A DNA stretch of 64,000 bases, taken from NCBI RefSeq assembly GCF_029407905.1, contig NW_026577901.1, forward strand, positions 1,488,001 through 1,552,000, read 5' to 3'. Both the position numbers and the translations under genes were made by a program. The notes under the pieces were generated by a model. The model did no database searches and was not told the origin of the DNA. It saw only the letters and a list, made by a program, of their open reading frames with translations. Positions within the stretch are counted from its first letter, which is position 1; the number at the start of each line of letters is the position of its first letter. This DNA comes from Bubalus kerabau (taxonomy: Eukaryota > Chordata > Mammalia > Artiodactyla > Bovidae). Shown one piece after another: positions 51,801 through 63,482 of the stretch.

Positions 51801-52900
51801 CGTAAGTCAACAATCCCATCGCAACTCGAAAAAAACCACGTGGTTTCCCCTTCATCACAAGATGAGGCCCTTGCCCACCACAGCGTCTCAAGAGAAGTCC
51901 CACGTTTCGTCTTGAAGTTTGAAACAGTATTTGGCAAGCTTCGTGAGACCCCAAAAGTTCCCTGACATACCAGTCTCACTCAAGGGGAACACCGAGGTTC
52001 CCGGCACCACTTCATCTGAGCCCATTCTCCCCTCCTGATCGCGACAGTAGGGTCGATTAACCTTCTTTGTCTGGAAGGCTTTCCCGACCTTCCAGGGGCA
52101 CCTCAGCATGAGGCCCGTCTCACGAGGAAATTCGAGATGTAGCCTCGTGTGTGGTGCCGCATTCCAAAAGACCCCGATTTCCTGGTCCGCTCTTGATAAG
52201 AACCCGATGCCCGCACACCACTTCGAAGGCAACCCTGTGGATGAAAGCACATCACGAAGGGGCACTGACACCGCCGTGCATTGTCTGGAAAAAACCGCAG
52301 GTTCCACACACAGCTCGACAAGTGGCCTGTCACTCCTTGAACAACTTGAGAGGCAAGCGGAGTTCCATTCCTCCACACAAGACGAGGCCTGACTCTCCTG
52401 TCCCAACTCTGCAAGGACCCTGCAATCTGAGTCCGAAATGGAGAGGAACCCTGAGGTTCCTTCCTGATCTCAAGATTAGGCCCTCTTCCATTGCAGCAAA
52501 CCCAGTGGAGTCCCGAGAGGCCTCTCCCAGCTCCATAGTATCCCTGACTTCTCAGAGGCACCCTGAGAAGCTACCTGAGGTCACAGGCACAAGTCGAGGG
52601 AACCCAGGGTTTCCTGCCGCAACCCGAGAAAGACCTCGAGCGTCCTTTTTCATTGTGTTGAGCCCTGATTCCTCTACCATGACTCGAGAGCAATGACGTG
52701 CGCCCCCTCGCCACTCGTATGGAGACTTGACTTCCCTGACACCACACGAGAGGCTCCCTGAGCTCCCGGTCGTACCTTGTGAGAAACCCCACACTGGCAC
52801 CGCAGCTCCAGAAAAACCACGAGACTCCCCCGACATCGCGAGATGAGGGCCTTCTTTTCCTGCATGGCCTGGAGAGCAATCCCGCATGCTCTCTCCAAAC

Positions 52901-52906
52901 TCCACA
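52901..52906. repeat. Probable L1 target-site duplication TCCACA, left copy
   Basis: TCCACA before the element and at 61069-61074 after its A-rich tail. The unbroken satellite phrase in other units is CCAAACTCCACAGGAGGC. Six bases is short for L1; the match may extend to AAACTCCACA with one mismatch masked by the tail. Confidence 0.6.
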
Positions 52907-54462
52907 AGAGAGGAGCCAAGATTGCTGAGGAGTAGGACGGGGAGAACTCTTTTCCCCCCCAAACAATTTCATCAAAAGAGCATTTAAACGTTGAGTAAAT
53001 TCCACAATACAACTTATGAATGCTGCCAGAGGACATCAGGCACCCAGAAAAGCAACCCAACTCTTGGAAAGAAGGTAGGGAAAAGTATAAAAGACAAAAA
53101 AAGAGACAAAAGAGGGAGGGAGGGATTTCCGTCCCGGGAAGATAGTCTTAAAAAGAGAAAAGTTTCCAAACACCAGGAAAGCTTTTCACTGCCAAATCTT
53201 TGCCAAGCTTTGGAAGCACAAAGGGCAACATAAGGGGGATAAAAATAAATAAACAATTAAAACTCGCAGATTGCAAGCCCTACGGTAACTCCCCCAGCCG
53301 TGAAGCAGTGCAGACGCCTGCTCACACCATTAGCAAGCAGGGGCTGGGCAGGGAGGCGCGGCGCGGGCTGCATCGCTTAGAGTAAGAATCTGGCCTGAAT
53401 ACCATGAGCGCTATCTGAACGAAATAACTTGGGCTAGCAAACCAGACTCTGGGATATCTACCACGCAAAAAGCCAGCCCTAACCTAAGACACCGCCAGGC
53501 CCACGCACGGAACAAAGGACTGAACAGAGATAGCCGGCTGCAGACCTTCCCCCTCCGGTGACAGGCAGCCAGAGCTGGAAGGGAGCAATTGCAGCCCCAG
53601 AGAGACATTATCTATAAAACTGTAAGCAGGCTTCTTTGCTAACTAAAACTTCTTGGGGATCTGGACGGTCAACATCTGCCTGAGAAAGTGCGCCTGTTTT
53701 ACACCCAGATAACCGAGTGGCGGGGAGGCGATAAGTCACAACATTGGCGCTCGCCAAACACCTCATCACCTGAGCTGCTCGGACCTGGGAAGAGCACAAA
53801 ACGCAGGCCCAACCGAGTCTGTGCCTCTGAGGACTACCCGAGTGCCTGAACCTGAGCGGCTTGGACCTGGGAGGTGCATGCAGCCCAGGGCCAGCCTCGG
53901 ATTGTTCCCGGTGGAACAACCTAGAGCCCGAGCAGTGTGGGCAGGAAGGCTACACGCGCCGTGAGCGGGGGCAGACCCAGTGTGGCTGAGGCACTGCGAA
54001 CGCACGCCAGTGTTATTTGTTTGCAGCATCACTCCCTCCCTCCCTCCCCACAGTGCAACTGAACAAGTGAGCCTAAAAAAAAAAAGTGTCCTCCACCATC
54101 CCCTTTGTGTCAGGGCGTAATCCAGACACTGAAGAGACCAGCAAACAAAAGAAGCTATAACAGAGGGAAACGCCTTGGAAGCTACAGGCAATAGATTAAA
54201 ACCCTGTGGTTATTAGGACTGCATAGGAAGGCGCCTATAGATCTTGAGAAATATAAGTCGGACCAAGGAACTATCCAAAAATGAACCGAACCCACGATAC
54301 TCACAACAAAACCAGAGAAAGTCCTAGATATATTTTTATGATCATTCTTTCTTTTTTTTAATTTTTTTAATTTTAAGTCCTCTATTGTTCATTTAATTTT
54401 CACTTTTATAACCTATTACTTTGCAAAAAAAAGACCCTATTTTTTTCTTCTTCAGCAAACTT

Positions 54463-54492
54463 CATATATATATATTTATATATATATATATA
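54463..54492. repeat. (TA)n simple repeat in the L1 5' UTR
   Basis: Alternating TA with one TTTA interruption. Confidence 0.85.
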
Positions 54493-54543
54493 ATAATTTT
54501 TTGACCTTGTTTTTTTGTTTTGTTTTTTTTTCTTCTTTTCTTT

Positions 54544-54947
54544 AACATTGTATTTTTGAAATTCCAAACTGTACTCTAGATTTTTAATTTATGCTTTTTG
54601 ATATTTGATATCAATTTTGTACCTGTAGTTTCTTTATAATTTTTGCGACATTGCTTGTTTTTGTTTGTTTGTTTTCTCTTTAGTTTTCTTCTTCCTTTTT
54701 TTTAACATTGTATTTTTGAAATTCCAAACTCTACTCTAGATTTTTAATTTTTGCTTTTTGGTATTAGTTATCAATTTTGTACCTGTATTTTCTTGATAAT
54801 TTTTGCGACCATGTTTGTTTTTCTTTGTTCGTTTTTTCTCTCTTTCTTTTCCTTCTTCTTTTCTTTAACATCGTATTTTTGAAATTCCAAACTCTACTCT
54901 AGATTTTTAATTTTTGCTTTTATGTATTTGTTACCAATTTTGTACCT
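54544..54947 (+). repeat. T-rich tandem repeat in the L1 5' UTR, ~2.5 copies of ~161 bp
   Basis: AACATTGTATTTTTGAAATT starts copies at 54544 and 54704, and the variant AACATCG... starts a third at 54867. Each continues with CCAAACTSTACTCTAGATTT, ATCAATTTTGTACCTGTA-like and AATTTTTGCGAC phrases; the third stops after GTACCTTTAAG. Confidence 0.8.
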
Positions 54948-55942
54948 TTAAGAACCCAATCTTCAGTACCCATTTTTCACTAGGGAGCGAGATTACTGGC
55001 TTGACTGCTCTCTCTCCCTTTGGACTCTCCTTTTTCTCCACCAGGTCGCCTGTGTCTCCTCCCTAACCCCTCTCTACTCTACCCAACTCTGTGAATTTCT
55101 GTGTATTCCAGACGGTGGAGAACACTTAGGGAACTGATTACTGGCTGGATCTGTCTCCCTCCTTTTCATTCCCCCCTTTTATCCTTCTGGCCACCTCTGT
55201 CTCCTTCCTCCTTCTTCTCGTCTCTGTATAACTCTGTGAACATCTCTGAGCGGTCCAGTTGTGGAGTGCACATAGGAAGTGACTACTGGCCAGCCCACTC
55301 TCTCCACTATTGATTCCACCTGATCATATTTGGGTCACCTCTAACTCCCTCCTCCCTCTTCTCTTCTCCATGTAACGCTGTGAACCTTTCTGAGTGGCCC
55401 TCACAGTAGAGAAACTTTTCTTCTTTAACGTAGATGTTTTATCAATGGTGCTGTATAGAAGCAGAAGTTTTGAAACTACTGTAAAAGTAAGACAGATAAC
55501 TGGAAGCAGGAGGCTTAAGTCCAAACCCTGCCTCCAGGGAACTCCTGACTCCAAGGAACATTAATTGACAGGAGCTCATCAAATGCCTCCATACCGACAC
55601 TGAAATCAAGCACCACACAAGGGCCAACAAGTTCCAGGGGAAGACATACCAAGCAAATTCTCCAGCAACAAAGGAACGCAGCCCTGAGCTTCAAGATACA
55701 GGCTGCCCAAAGTCACCCCAAAACCACAAACATCTCATAACTCATTACTGGACACTTCATTGCACTCCAGAGAGAAGAAATACAGCTCCACCCACCAGAA
55801 CATGGACACAAGCTTCCCTAACCAGGAAACCTTGACAAGACACCTGTACAAACCCACACACAACGAGGAAATGCCAGAGTAAAGAACTCCACAAACTGCC
55901 AGAATACAGAAAGGACACCCCAAACTCAGCAATTTAAACAAG

Positions 55943-56879
55943 ATGAGACAGAGGAATACCCAGCGGATAAAGGAACAGGATAAATGCCCACCAAACCAAA
56001 CAAAAGAGGAAGAGATAGGGAATCTACCTGATAAAGAATTCCAAGTAAGGATAGTGGAATGGATCTAAAATCTTGAAATTAAAATGGAATCACAGATAAA
56101 TAGCCTGGAGACAAGGATTGAGAAGATGCAAGAAAGGTTTAACAAGGACCTAGAAGAAATAAAAAAAGAGTCAATATATAATGAATAATGCAATAAATGA
56201 AACTAAAAACACTCTGGAGGCAACAAATAGTTGAATAACAGAGGCAGAAGATAGGATTAGTGAATTCGAAGATAGAATGGTAGAAATAAATGAATCAGAG
56301 AGGATAAATGAAAAACGAATTAAAAGAAATGAGCACAATCTCAGAGACCTCCAGGACAATATTAAACGCTACAACATTCGAATCATAGGGGTCCCAGAAG
56401 AAGAAGACAAAAAGAAAGACCGTGAGAAAATACTTGAGGAGATAATAGTTGAAAACTTCCCTAAAATGGGGAAGGAAATAATCACTCAAGTCCAAGAAAC
56501 CCAGACAGTCCCAAACAGGATAAAGCCAAGGCGAAACCCCCCAAGACACATATTAATCACATTAACAAAAATCAAACACAAAGAACAAATATGAAAAGCA
56601 GCAAGGGAAAAACAACAAATAACACACAAGGGAATTGCCATAAGGATAACAGCTGATCTTTCAATAGAAACTCTTCAAGCAAGGAGGGAATGGCAAGACA
56701 TACTTAAAATGATGAAAGAAAATAACCTACAGCCCAGATTATTGTACCCAGCAAGGATCTCATTCAAGTATGAATGAGAAATCAAAAGCTTTTCAGACAA
56801 GCAAAAGCTGAGAGAATTCTGCACCACCAAACCAGCTCTCCAACAAATACTAAACAGGAAACACAAAAACGGTGTATAA
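55943..56879 (+). pseudogene. L1 ORF1 remnant (RNA-binding chaperone), broken
   Basis: In intact L1 this ORF encodes the trimeric RNA-binding protein that coats L1 RNA. Here the ATG at 55943 is followed by an in-frame TAA at 56066-56068 (codon 42) and another stop near 56180, where the frame also shifts by one. A TGA interrupts near 56233. The longest open piece is 56277-56594 and carries the conserved NIRIIGVPE motif of the RRM-like region. A TGA at 56592-56594 separates it from the C-terminal part, which includes the residues LQPRLLYPARISF and stops at 56877-56879 in the same frame. All main parts are recognisable in order, so the damage is by point changes and small indels rather than large deletion. 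Confidence 0.88.
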
Positions 56880-56904
56880 ATTCGAACCCCAAACAATAAA
56901 GTAA

Positions 56905-59900
56905 ATGGCAATGGGATCATACTTATCAGTAATTACCTTAAACGTAAATGGGTTGAATGCTCCAACCAAAAGACAAAGACTGGCTGAATGGATACAAAAA
57001 CAAGACCCCTACATATGTTGTCTACAAGAGACCCACCTCAAAACAGGGGATACATACAGACTGAAAGTGAAGGGCTGGAAAAAGATTTTCCATGCAAATA
57101 GGGACCAAAAGAAAGCAGGAGTAGCGATACTCATATCAGATAAAATAGACTTTAAAACAAAGGCTGTGAAAAGAGACAAAGAAGGTCACTACATAATGAT
57201 CAAAGGATCAATCCAAGAAGAAGATATAACAATTATAAATATATATGCACCCAACTGGGAGCACCACAGTATGTAAGACAAATGCTAACAAGTATGAAAG
57301 GAGAAATTAACACTAACACAATAATAGTTGGAGATTTTAATACCCCACTCACACCTATGGATAGATCAACTAAACAGAAATTTAACAAGGAAACACAAAC
57401 TTTAAATGATACAATAGACCAGTTAGACCTAATTGATATCTATAGGACAAATCATCCCAAAACAATGAATTTCAACTTTTTCTAAAGTGCACATGGAACC
57501 TTCTCCAGGATAGATCACATCCTGGGCCATAAAGCTAGCATTGGTAAATTCAAAAAAATAGAAATCATTCCAAGCATCTTTTCTGACCACAATGCAGTAA
57601 GATTAGATCTCAATTACAGGAGAAAAACTATTAAAAATTCCAACATATGGAGGCTGAACAACACGCTGCTGAATAACCAACAAATCACAGAAGAAATCAA
57701 AAAAGAAATCAAAATTTGCATAGAAACGGATGAAAATGAAAACACAACAACCCAAAACCTGTGGGACACGGTAAAAGCAGACCTAAGGGGAAAGTTCATA
57801 GCAATACAGGCACACCTCAAGAAACAAGAAAAAAGTCAAACAAATAAACTAACTCTACACCTAAAGCAACTAGAAAAGGAAGAAATGAAGAACACCAGGG
57901 TTAGTAGAAGGAAAGAAATCTTAAAAATTAGAGCAGAAATAAATGCAAAAGAAACAAAAGAGACCATAGCAAAAATCAACAAAACCAAAAGCTGGTTCTT
58001 TGAAACGATAAATAAAATTGACAAACCATTAGCCAGACTCATCAAGAAACAAAGGGAGAAAAATCAAATCAATAAAATTAGAAATGAAAATGGAGAGATC
58101 ACAACAGAAAACACAGAAATACAAAGGATCATAAGAGACTACTATCAACAATTATATGCCAATAAAATGGACAACGTGGAAGAAATGGACAAATTCTTAG
58201 AAGAGTACAACTTTCCAAAACTGGACCAGGGAAGAACTAGAAAATCTTAACAGACCCATCACAAGCACGGAAATTGAAACTGTAACCAAAAATCTTCCAG
58301 CCAACAAAAGCCCAGGTCCAGACGGCTTCACAGCTGAATTCTACGAAAAATTTAGAGAAGAGCTAACACCTATCCTGCTCAAACTTTTCCAGAAAATTGC
58401 AGAGGAAGGTAAACTTCCAAACTCATTCTATGAGGCCACCATCAGCCTAATACCAAAACCTGCCAAAAACCCCCAAAAAAAGAAAACTACAGGCCAATAT
58501 CACTGATGACATAGATGCAAAAATCCTTAACAAAATTCTAGCAATCAGAATCCAACAACACATTAAAAAGATCATACACAATGACCAAGTGGGCTTTATC
58601 CCAGGGATGCAAGGATTCTTCAATATCCGCAAATCAATCAATGTAATACACCACCTTAACAAATTGAAAAATAAAAACCATATGATTTTCTCAATAGATG
58701 CAGAGAAAGCCTTTGACAAAATTCAACATCCATTTATGATAAAAAATCTCCAGAAAGCAGGAATAGAAGGAACATACCTCAACATAATAAAAGCTATATA
58801 TGACAAACCCACAGCAAACATTATCCTCAATGGTGAAAAATTGGAAGCATTTCCTCTAAAGTCAGGAACAAGACAAGGGTGCCCACTTTCACCATTACTA
58901 TTCAACATAGCTTTGGAAGTTTTGGCCACAGCAATCAGAGCAGAAAAAGAAACAAAAGGAATCCAAATTGGAAAAGAAGAAGTAAAACTCTCACTGTTTG
59001 CAGATGACATGATCCTCTACATAGAAAACCCTAAAGACTCCACCAGAAAATTACTAGAACTAGTCAATGACTATAGTAAAGTTGCAGGATATAAAATCAA
59101 CACACAGAAATCCCTTGAATTCCTATACACTAATAATGAGAAAACAGAAAGAGAAATTAAGGAAACAATTTCATTCACCATTGCAACGGAAAGAATAAAA
59201 TACTTAGGAATATACCTACCTAAAGAAACTAAAGACCTATATATAGAAAACTATAAAACACTGGTGAAAGAAATCAAAGAGGACACTAATAGGTGGAGAA
59301 ATATACCATGTTCATGGATTGGAAGAATCAATATAGTGAAAATGAGTATACTACCCAAGGCAATTTATAGATTCAATGCAATCTCTATCAAGCTACCAAC
59401 AGTATTCTTCACAGAGCTAGAACAAATAATTTCACAATTTGTATGGAAATACAAAAAACCTCGAATAGCCAAAGCGATCTTGAGAAAGAAGAATGGAACT
59501 GGAGGAATCAACCTACCTGATTTCAGGCTCCGCTACAAAGCCACAGTTATCAAGACAGTATGGTACTGGCACAAAGACAGAAATATAGATTAGTGGAACA
59601 AAATAGAAAGCCCAGAGATAAATCCACACACATATGGACACCTTATCTTTGACAAAGGAGGCAAAAATATACAATGGATTAAAGACAATCTCTTTAACAA
59701 GTGGTGCTGGGAAATCTGGTCAACCACTTGTAAAAGAATGAAACTAGAACACTTTCTAACACAATACACAAAAATAAACTCAAAATGGATTAAAGATCTA
59801 AACGTAAGACCAGAAACTATAAAACTCCTAGAGGAGAACATAGGCAAAACACTCTCTGAAATACATCACAGCAGGATCCTCTATGACCCACCTCCCAGAA

Positions 59901-60720
59901 TATTGGAAATAAAAACAAAAATAAACAAATGGGGCCTAATTAACCTTAAAAGCTTCTGCACATCAAAGCAAACTATTAGCAAGGTGAAAAGACAGCCTTC
60001 GGAATGGGAGAAAATAATAGGAAATGAAGCAACTGACAAACAACTAATCTCAAAAATATACAAGCAACACCTACAGCTCAACTCCAGAAAAATAAATGAC
60101 CCAATCAAAAAATGGGCCAAAGAAATAAATAGACATTTCTCCAAAGAAGACATTCAGATGGCTAACAAACACATGAAAAGATGCTCAAAATCACTCATTA
60201 TCATAGAAATGCAAATCAAAACCACTATGAGGTACCATTTCACGCCAGTCAGAATGGCTGCAATCCAAAAGTCTACAAATAATAAATGCTGGAGAGGGTG
60301 TGGAGAAAAGGGAACCCTCTTACACTGTTGGTGGGAATGCAAACTAGTACAGCCACTATGGAGAACAGTGTGGAGATTCCTTAAACAACTGGAAATAGAA
60401 CTGCCTTATGATCCAGCAATCCCACTGCTGGGCATACACACTGAGGAAACCAGAAGGGAAAGAGACACGTGTACCCCAATGTTCATCGCAGCACTGTTTC
60501 TAATATCCAGGACATGGAAGCAACCTAGATGTCCATCAGCAGATGAATGGATAAGAAAGCTGTGGTACATATACACAATGGAGTATTACTCCGCCATTAA
60601 AAAGAATAGAATGAATCAGTTCTAATGAGGTGGATGAAACTGCAGCCTATTATACAGAGTGAAGTAAGCCAGAAAGAAAAACACCAATACAGTATACTAA
60701 CGCATATATATGGAACTTTG
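56905..60720 (+). pseudogene. L1 ORF2 remnant (endonuclease/reverse transcriptase), broken
   Basis: The intact protein nicks target DNA and reverse-transcribes L1 RNA. The endonuclease begins at 56905, with NVNGLN and QETH (catalytic Glu) visible; a frameshift near 57265 ends that frame at 57276. The next frame carries GDFN, a TAA at 57483-57485, then SDHNAV, and runs to a stop at 58250 after a frameshift near 58225. Another shift lies near 58475-58500. The reverse transcriptase core is open from 58589 to 59593 (334 codons); FADD, the catalytic motif, is at 58997-59008. A TAG at 59591-59593 separates it from an in-frame continuation to 60625 that holds the Cys-rich C-terminal motif (CWRGCGEKGTLLHCWWEC). 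One last shift near 60610 precedes the end of the ORF near 60720. Confidence 0.92.
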
Positions 60721-61068
60721 AAAGACGGTAACAATAACCCTGAGTACGAGACAGCAAAAGAGACACTGATGTATAGAAGAGTCTTATGGACTCTGTGGGA
60801 GAGGGAGAAGGTGGGAAGATTTGGGAGAATGGCATTGAAATATGTAAAATATCATGTATGAAAAGAGTTGCCAGTCCAGGTTTGATGCATGACACTGGAT
60901 GCTTGGGGCTAGTGCACTGGGACGACCCAGAGGGATGCTATGGGGGGGAGGAGGGAGGAGGGTTCAGGATGGGGAGCACATGTATACCTGAGGCGGATTC
61001 ATTTAGATATTTGGAAAAACTAATACAATTATGTAAAGTTTAAAAATAAAATAAAATTAAAAAAAAAA
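60721..61068 (+). other. L1 3' UTR with G-rich tract and A-rich tail
   Basis: Contains a G-rich run at 60942-60974 of the kind found in L1 3' UTRs of many mammals, then an A-rich tail (about 61040-61068) interrupted by T residues. The tail abuts the TCCACA repeat of the target site. Confidence 0.85.
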
Positions 61069-63482
61069 TCCACAGGAGGCTTGACTCCCTTTAGGCCACT
61101 CAGTGGTCTCCAAGAAATACCCGTCGGGACTCGAGAGCAGAGCAGAGTCCTTTCCTTCCTCTCGAGATAAGGCCTGACTCCTCGGGTGTGTCTAAAATGC
61201 AACCCCGAGATCTCTGTCGCCCCTGGAGAGGAACATTAGGTCCCGGACACAAGCTTAGATGAGGTCTCTTTTGCCCTGAAGTGACTCGAGAGCAATCCCT
61301 AGCTCTCTCTCGCAACTCGAATGGAAGATTGGACTTCCCTGGGCCAACACAAGAGGAAGCCTGAATTCCCCATCGTAACTCGAGAATCCTGCTGAAACTC
61401 GAGAAAAACCACATGGTTACCCCGTCATCGCAAGATGAGGCCCTTGCCCGCTACAGCGTCTAAAGAGAAAAGTCCCAGGTTTCTTCTTGAAGTGTTTTCA
61501 CACTTCAAGTGTGAAAACTTGGCACCCTTGATGCGATTCCAAAAGTTCCCCGACACCCTGGTCTCTCTCGAGGGGAACACCGAGGTTCCCGGTACGACTT
61601 CATCTGAGCCACTTCTCCCCTCCTGATTGCGACTGGAGGGTCGACTCCCGTGCTTTGTCTGGAAGGGGTTCCCAACCTTCCCGGCGCACCTCAGGATGAG
61701 GCCGGTCTAACGAGAATATTTGAGACGTAGCTTCATGGGTGGTAACACATGCTGAAAGACCCCGATTCCCCGGTCCGCTCTTGATAAGAACCCGATGCCC
61801 GGACACCTCTTCAAAGGCAACCCTGTGGAAGAAGGCACAACACGAAGGGGCACTGACACCCTCGTGCATCGTCCGGAAAAACCCGCAGATTCCAAACACA
61901 GTTCAACAAGTAGCTTGTCACCCCGTGAATAACTCGAGAGGCAAGCGGAGTTCCATTCCTCCTTACAAGACGAGGCCTGACTCTCCTGTCCCAACTCTGC
62001 AGGGACCCTGCGATCAGAGTCAGAAATGGAGATGAACCGTGAGGTTCCTGCCTCCACTAGAGATGAGGCCCTCTTCTATTGCACCAAACCCAGTGGAGTC
62101 CCGAGAGGGCCCTCCCAACTCCAGGGTATCCCTGACTTCTCAGAGGCACACTGAGAAGCTCCCTGAGGCCACCGGCACTAGTCGAGGGAACCCAGGGTTT
62201 ACTGCCGTGACCCAAGAAACACCTTGAAAGTCCTTCTTTAACGGTTCTTGAGGCCCAATACACTTTCCATGACTCTAGAGCAATGACGCGCTCCCCCTCG
62301 CAATGCGCATGGAGACCTGACTTCCCAAGCGCCACATGAGAGGCTCCCTGAGCTCCCCGTAGTACCTCATGAGAAACCCCACACTGGCGCTGCAGCTCGA
62401 GAAAACCCACGAGACGCCCCCTTCATCGCGAGATGATGGCCTTCTTTTCCTGCATGGCCTGGAGAGCAATCCCGAGTCCTCTCTCCAAACTCCACAGGAG
62501 GCTTGACTCCCTTTAGGCCACTCAGTGGGCTCCAAGAGATACCCGTCGCAACTCGAGAGGAGAGCGGAGTCCTTCGCTTCCCCTCGAGACAAGGACTGAC
62601 TCCCCGGGTGCATCAGGAAAGCAACCCCGAGATCCCTGTCCCCCCTGGAGACGAACATTATGTCCTGGACACAAGCCTAGATAAGGTCTCTTTTGCCCTG
62701 CAGTAACTCAAGCGCAATCCCTAGCTCTCCCTCGCAACTCGAATGGAAGACTGGACTTCCCTGGGCCAACACAAGAGGAAGCCTGAATTTCCTGACCTAA
62801 CTCGAGAATCCCGCCACAACTCGAGAAAAACGACGTGGTTAACCCGTCACCACAAGATGAGGCCCTTGCCAGCTACAGCGTCTCAAGAGAAGTCTCACGT
62901 TCCGTCTTGAAGTTTGAAACGGTACTTAGCACCTTTGATGTGACTCCAAAAGTTCCCCGACATCCCAGTTTTACTCGAGGGGAACATCGAGGTTCCCGGC
63001 ACCACTCCATCTGAGCCCCTTCTCCCCTCCTGATCGGGACAAGAGGGTCGATTCACTTGCTTTGTCTGAAAGGGTTACCGACCTTCCTGGTGCACCTCAG
63101 GTTGAGGTCCGTCTCAAGAAGAAATTCGAGACGTAGGCTTGTGGGTGGTGCCACATGCCAAAAGACCCTGATTTCCTGGTCTGCTCTTGATAAGAACCTG
63201 AAGGCTGGATACCTCTTCGAAGGCAACCCTGTGTATGAAGGCAAAAAACAAAGGGGAACTGACACCCCCATGCATCGTCCGGATAAAACCGCAGGTTCCA
63301 CACACAGCTCGACAAGTGGCCTGTTATCTGGTGAACAACTCGAGAGTCCAGTGGAGTTCCATTCCTCCACACAAGACGAGGCCTGACTCTCCTGTCCTAA
63401 CTCTGTAGGGACTCTGTGTTCAGAGTCAGAAATGGAGAGCAACCCTGAGGTTCCTGCTTCAAATCGAGATGAGGCCCTCTTC
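61069..63482. repeat. Satellite I array, distal segment
   Basis: Resumes the unit broken by the L1 at CCACAGGAGGCTTGACTCCC. Landmarks at 61695 and 63101 are 1406 bp apart. Units belong to the diverged subtype (GTAGCTTCATGGGTGGTAAC, GTAGGCTTGTGGGTGGTGCC). The array is broken at 63482 by an LTR. Confidence 0.93.
61494..61518. repeat. Short perfect palindrome within satellite I
   Basis: GTTTTCACACTT (61494-61505) and AAGTGTGAAAAC (61507-61518) are perfect reverse complements separated by one base. Other units have the simple phrase CTTGAAGTGCGAAACGGTAC at this place, so the palindrome is private to this unit. Confidence 0.9.

Larger units (their letters stand above)
27631..52906. repeat. Satellite I array, central segment (~18 units)
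   Basis: The unit landmark recurs at 28212, 29617, 31020, 32425, 33829, 35232, 36636, 38038, 39460, 40877, 42279, 43675, 45092, 46495, 47900, 49298, 50699 and 52107. Most spacings are 1396-1408 bp; three are 1417-1422 bp. The array starts at the CACTCAGTGGGCTCCAAGAG phrase, about 340 bp further along the unit than the place where the first segment stopped at 9608. Units outside 28780-37267 carry many private substitutions and small indels. Minus-strand frames of 130-350 codons recur at the same unit position and reflect sparse stops, not genes. The array is interrupted by an L1 at 52907. Confidence 0.93.
52907..55942 (+). promoter_or_regulatory. L1 5' UTR / internal promoter region
   Basis: First ~1.4 kb is mixed-composition with GC-richer patches (about 53280-53990), followed by a strongly T-rich stretch (54340-54960) and a more ordinary part up to ORF1. 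L1 internal promoters lie in this region by family knowledge; individual factor sites were not assigned. Confidence 0.7.
52907..61068 (+). mobile_element. Full-length, inactivated bovine-type LINE-1 (8.16 kb)
   Basis: Order on the plus strand: ~3.0-kb 5' UTR, ORF1 remnant (55943-56879), ORF2 remnant (56905 to about 60720), 3' UTR with a G-rich tract, and an A-rich tail ending at 61068. The start AGGAGCCAAGATTGCTGAGG resembles the 5' end of ruminant L1 copies, so the element is not 5'-truncated. It interrupts satellite I in one unit; removing it leaves a unit of about 1420 bp. Several stops and frameshifts in both ORFs mean it cannot mobilise itself. The base composition (A-rich plus strand) contrasts sharply with the GC-rich host array. 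Confidence 0.95.

Noticed and set aside
56295..60895. Antisense frames of 60-105 codons across the L1
   Set aside because: Shadows of the L1 sense ORFs; A-rich sense DNA gives T-rich antisense frames with hydrophobic low-complexity translations.
61480..61520. Palindrome as a rho-independent terminator or RNA gene hairpin
   Set aside because: It is private to one satellite unit in a eukaryotic array with no gene nearby; a mutational origin explains it better.
1..63482. Search by eye for a CENP-B box (NTTCGNNNNANNCGGGN) in satellite I and II
   Set aside because: TTCG-containing phrases such as CTTCGAAGGCAACCC and TTCGGGAATGTGT lack the required A and CGGG positions. No convincing box was seen, but a full pattern scan was not possible.
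1..63482. Regularly spaced short repeats that might suggest a CRISPR array
   Set aside because: The 31-bp periodicity is that of degenerate satellite subrepeats without distinct unique spacers, in a mammalian context.
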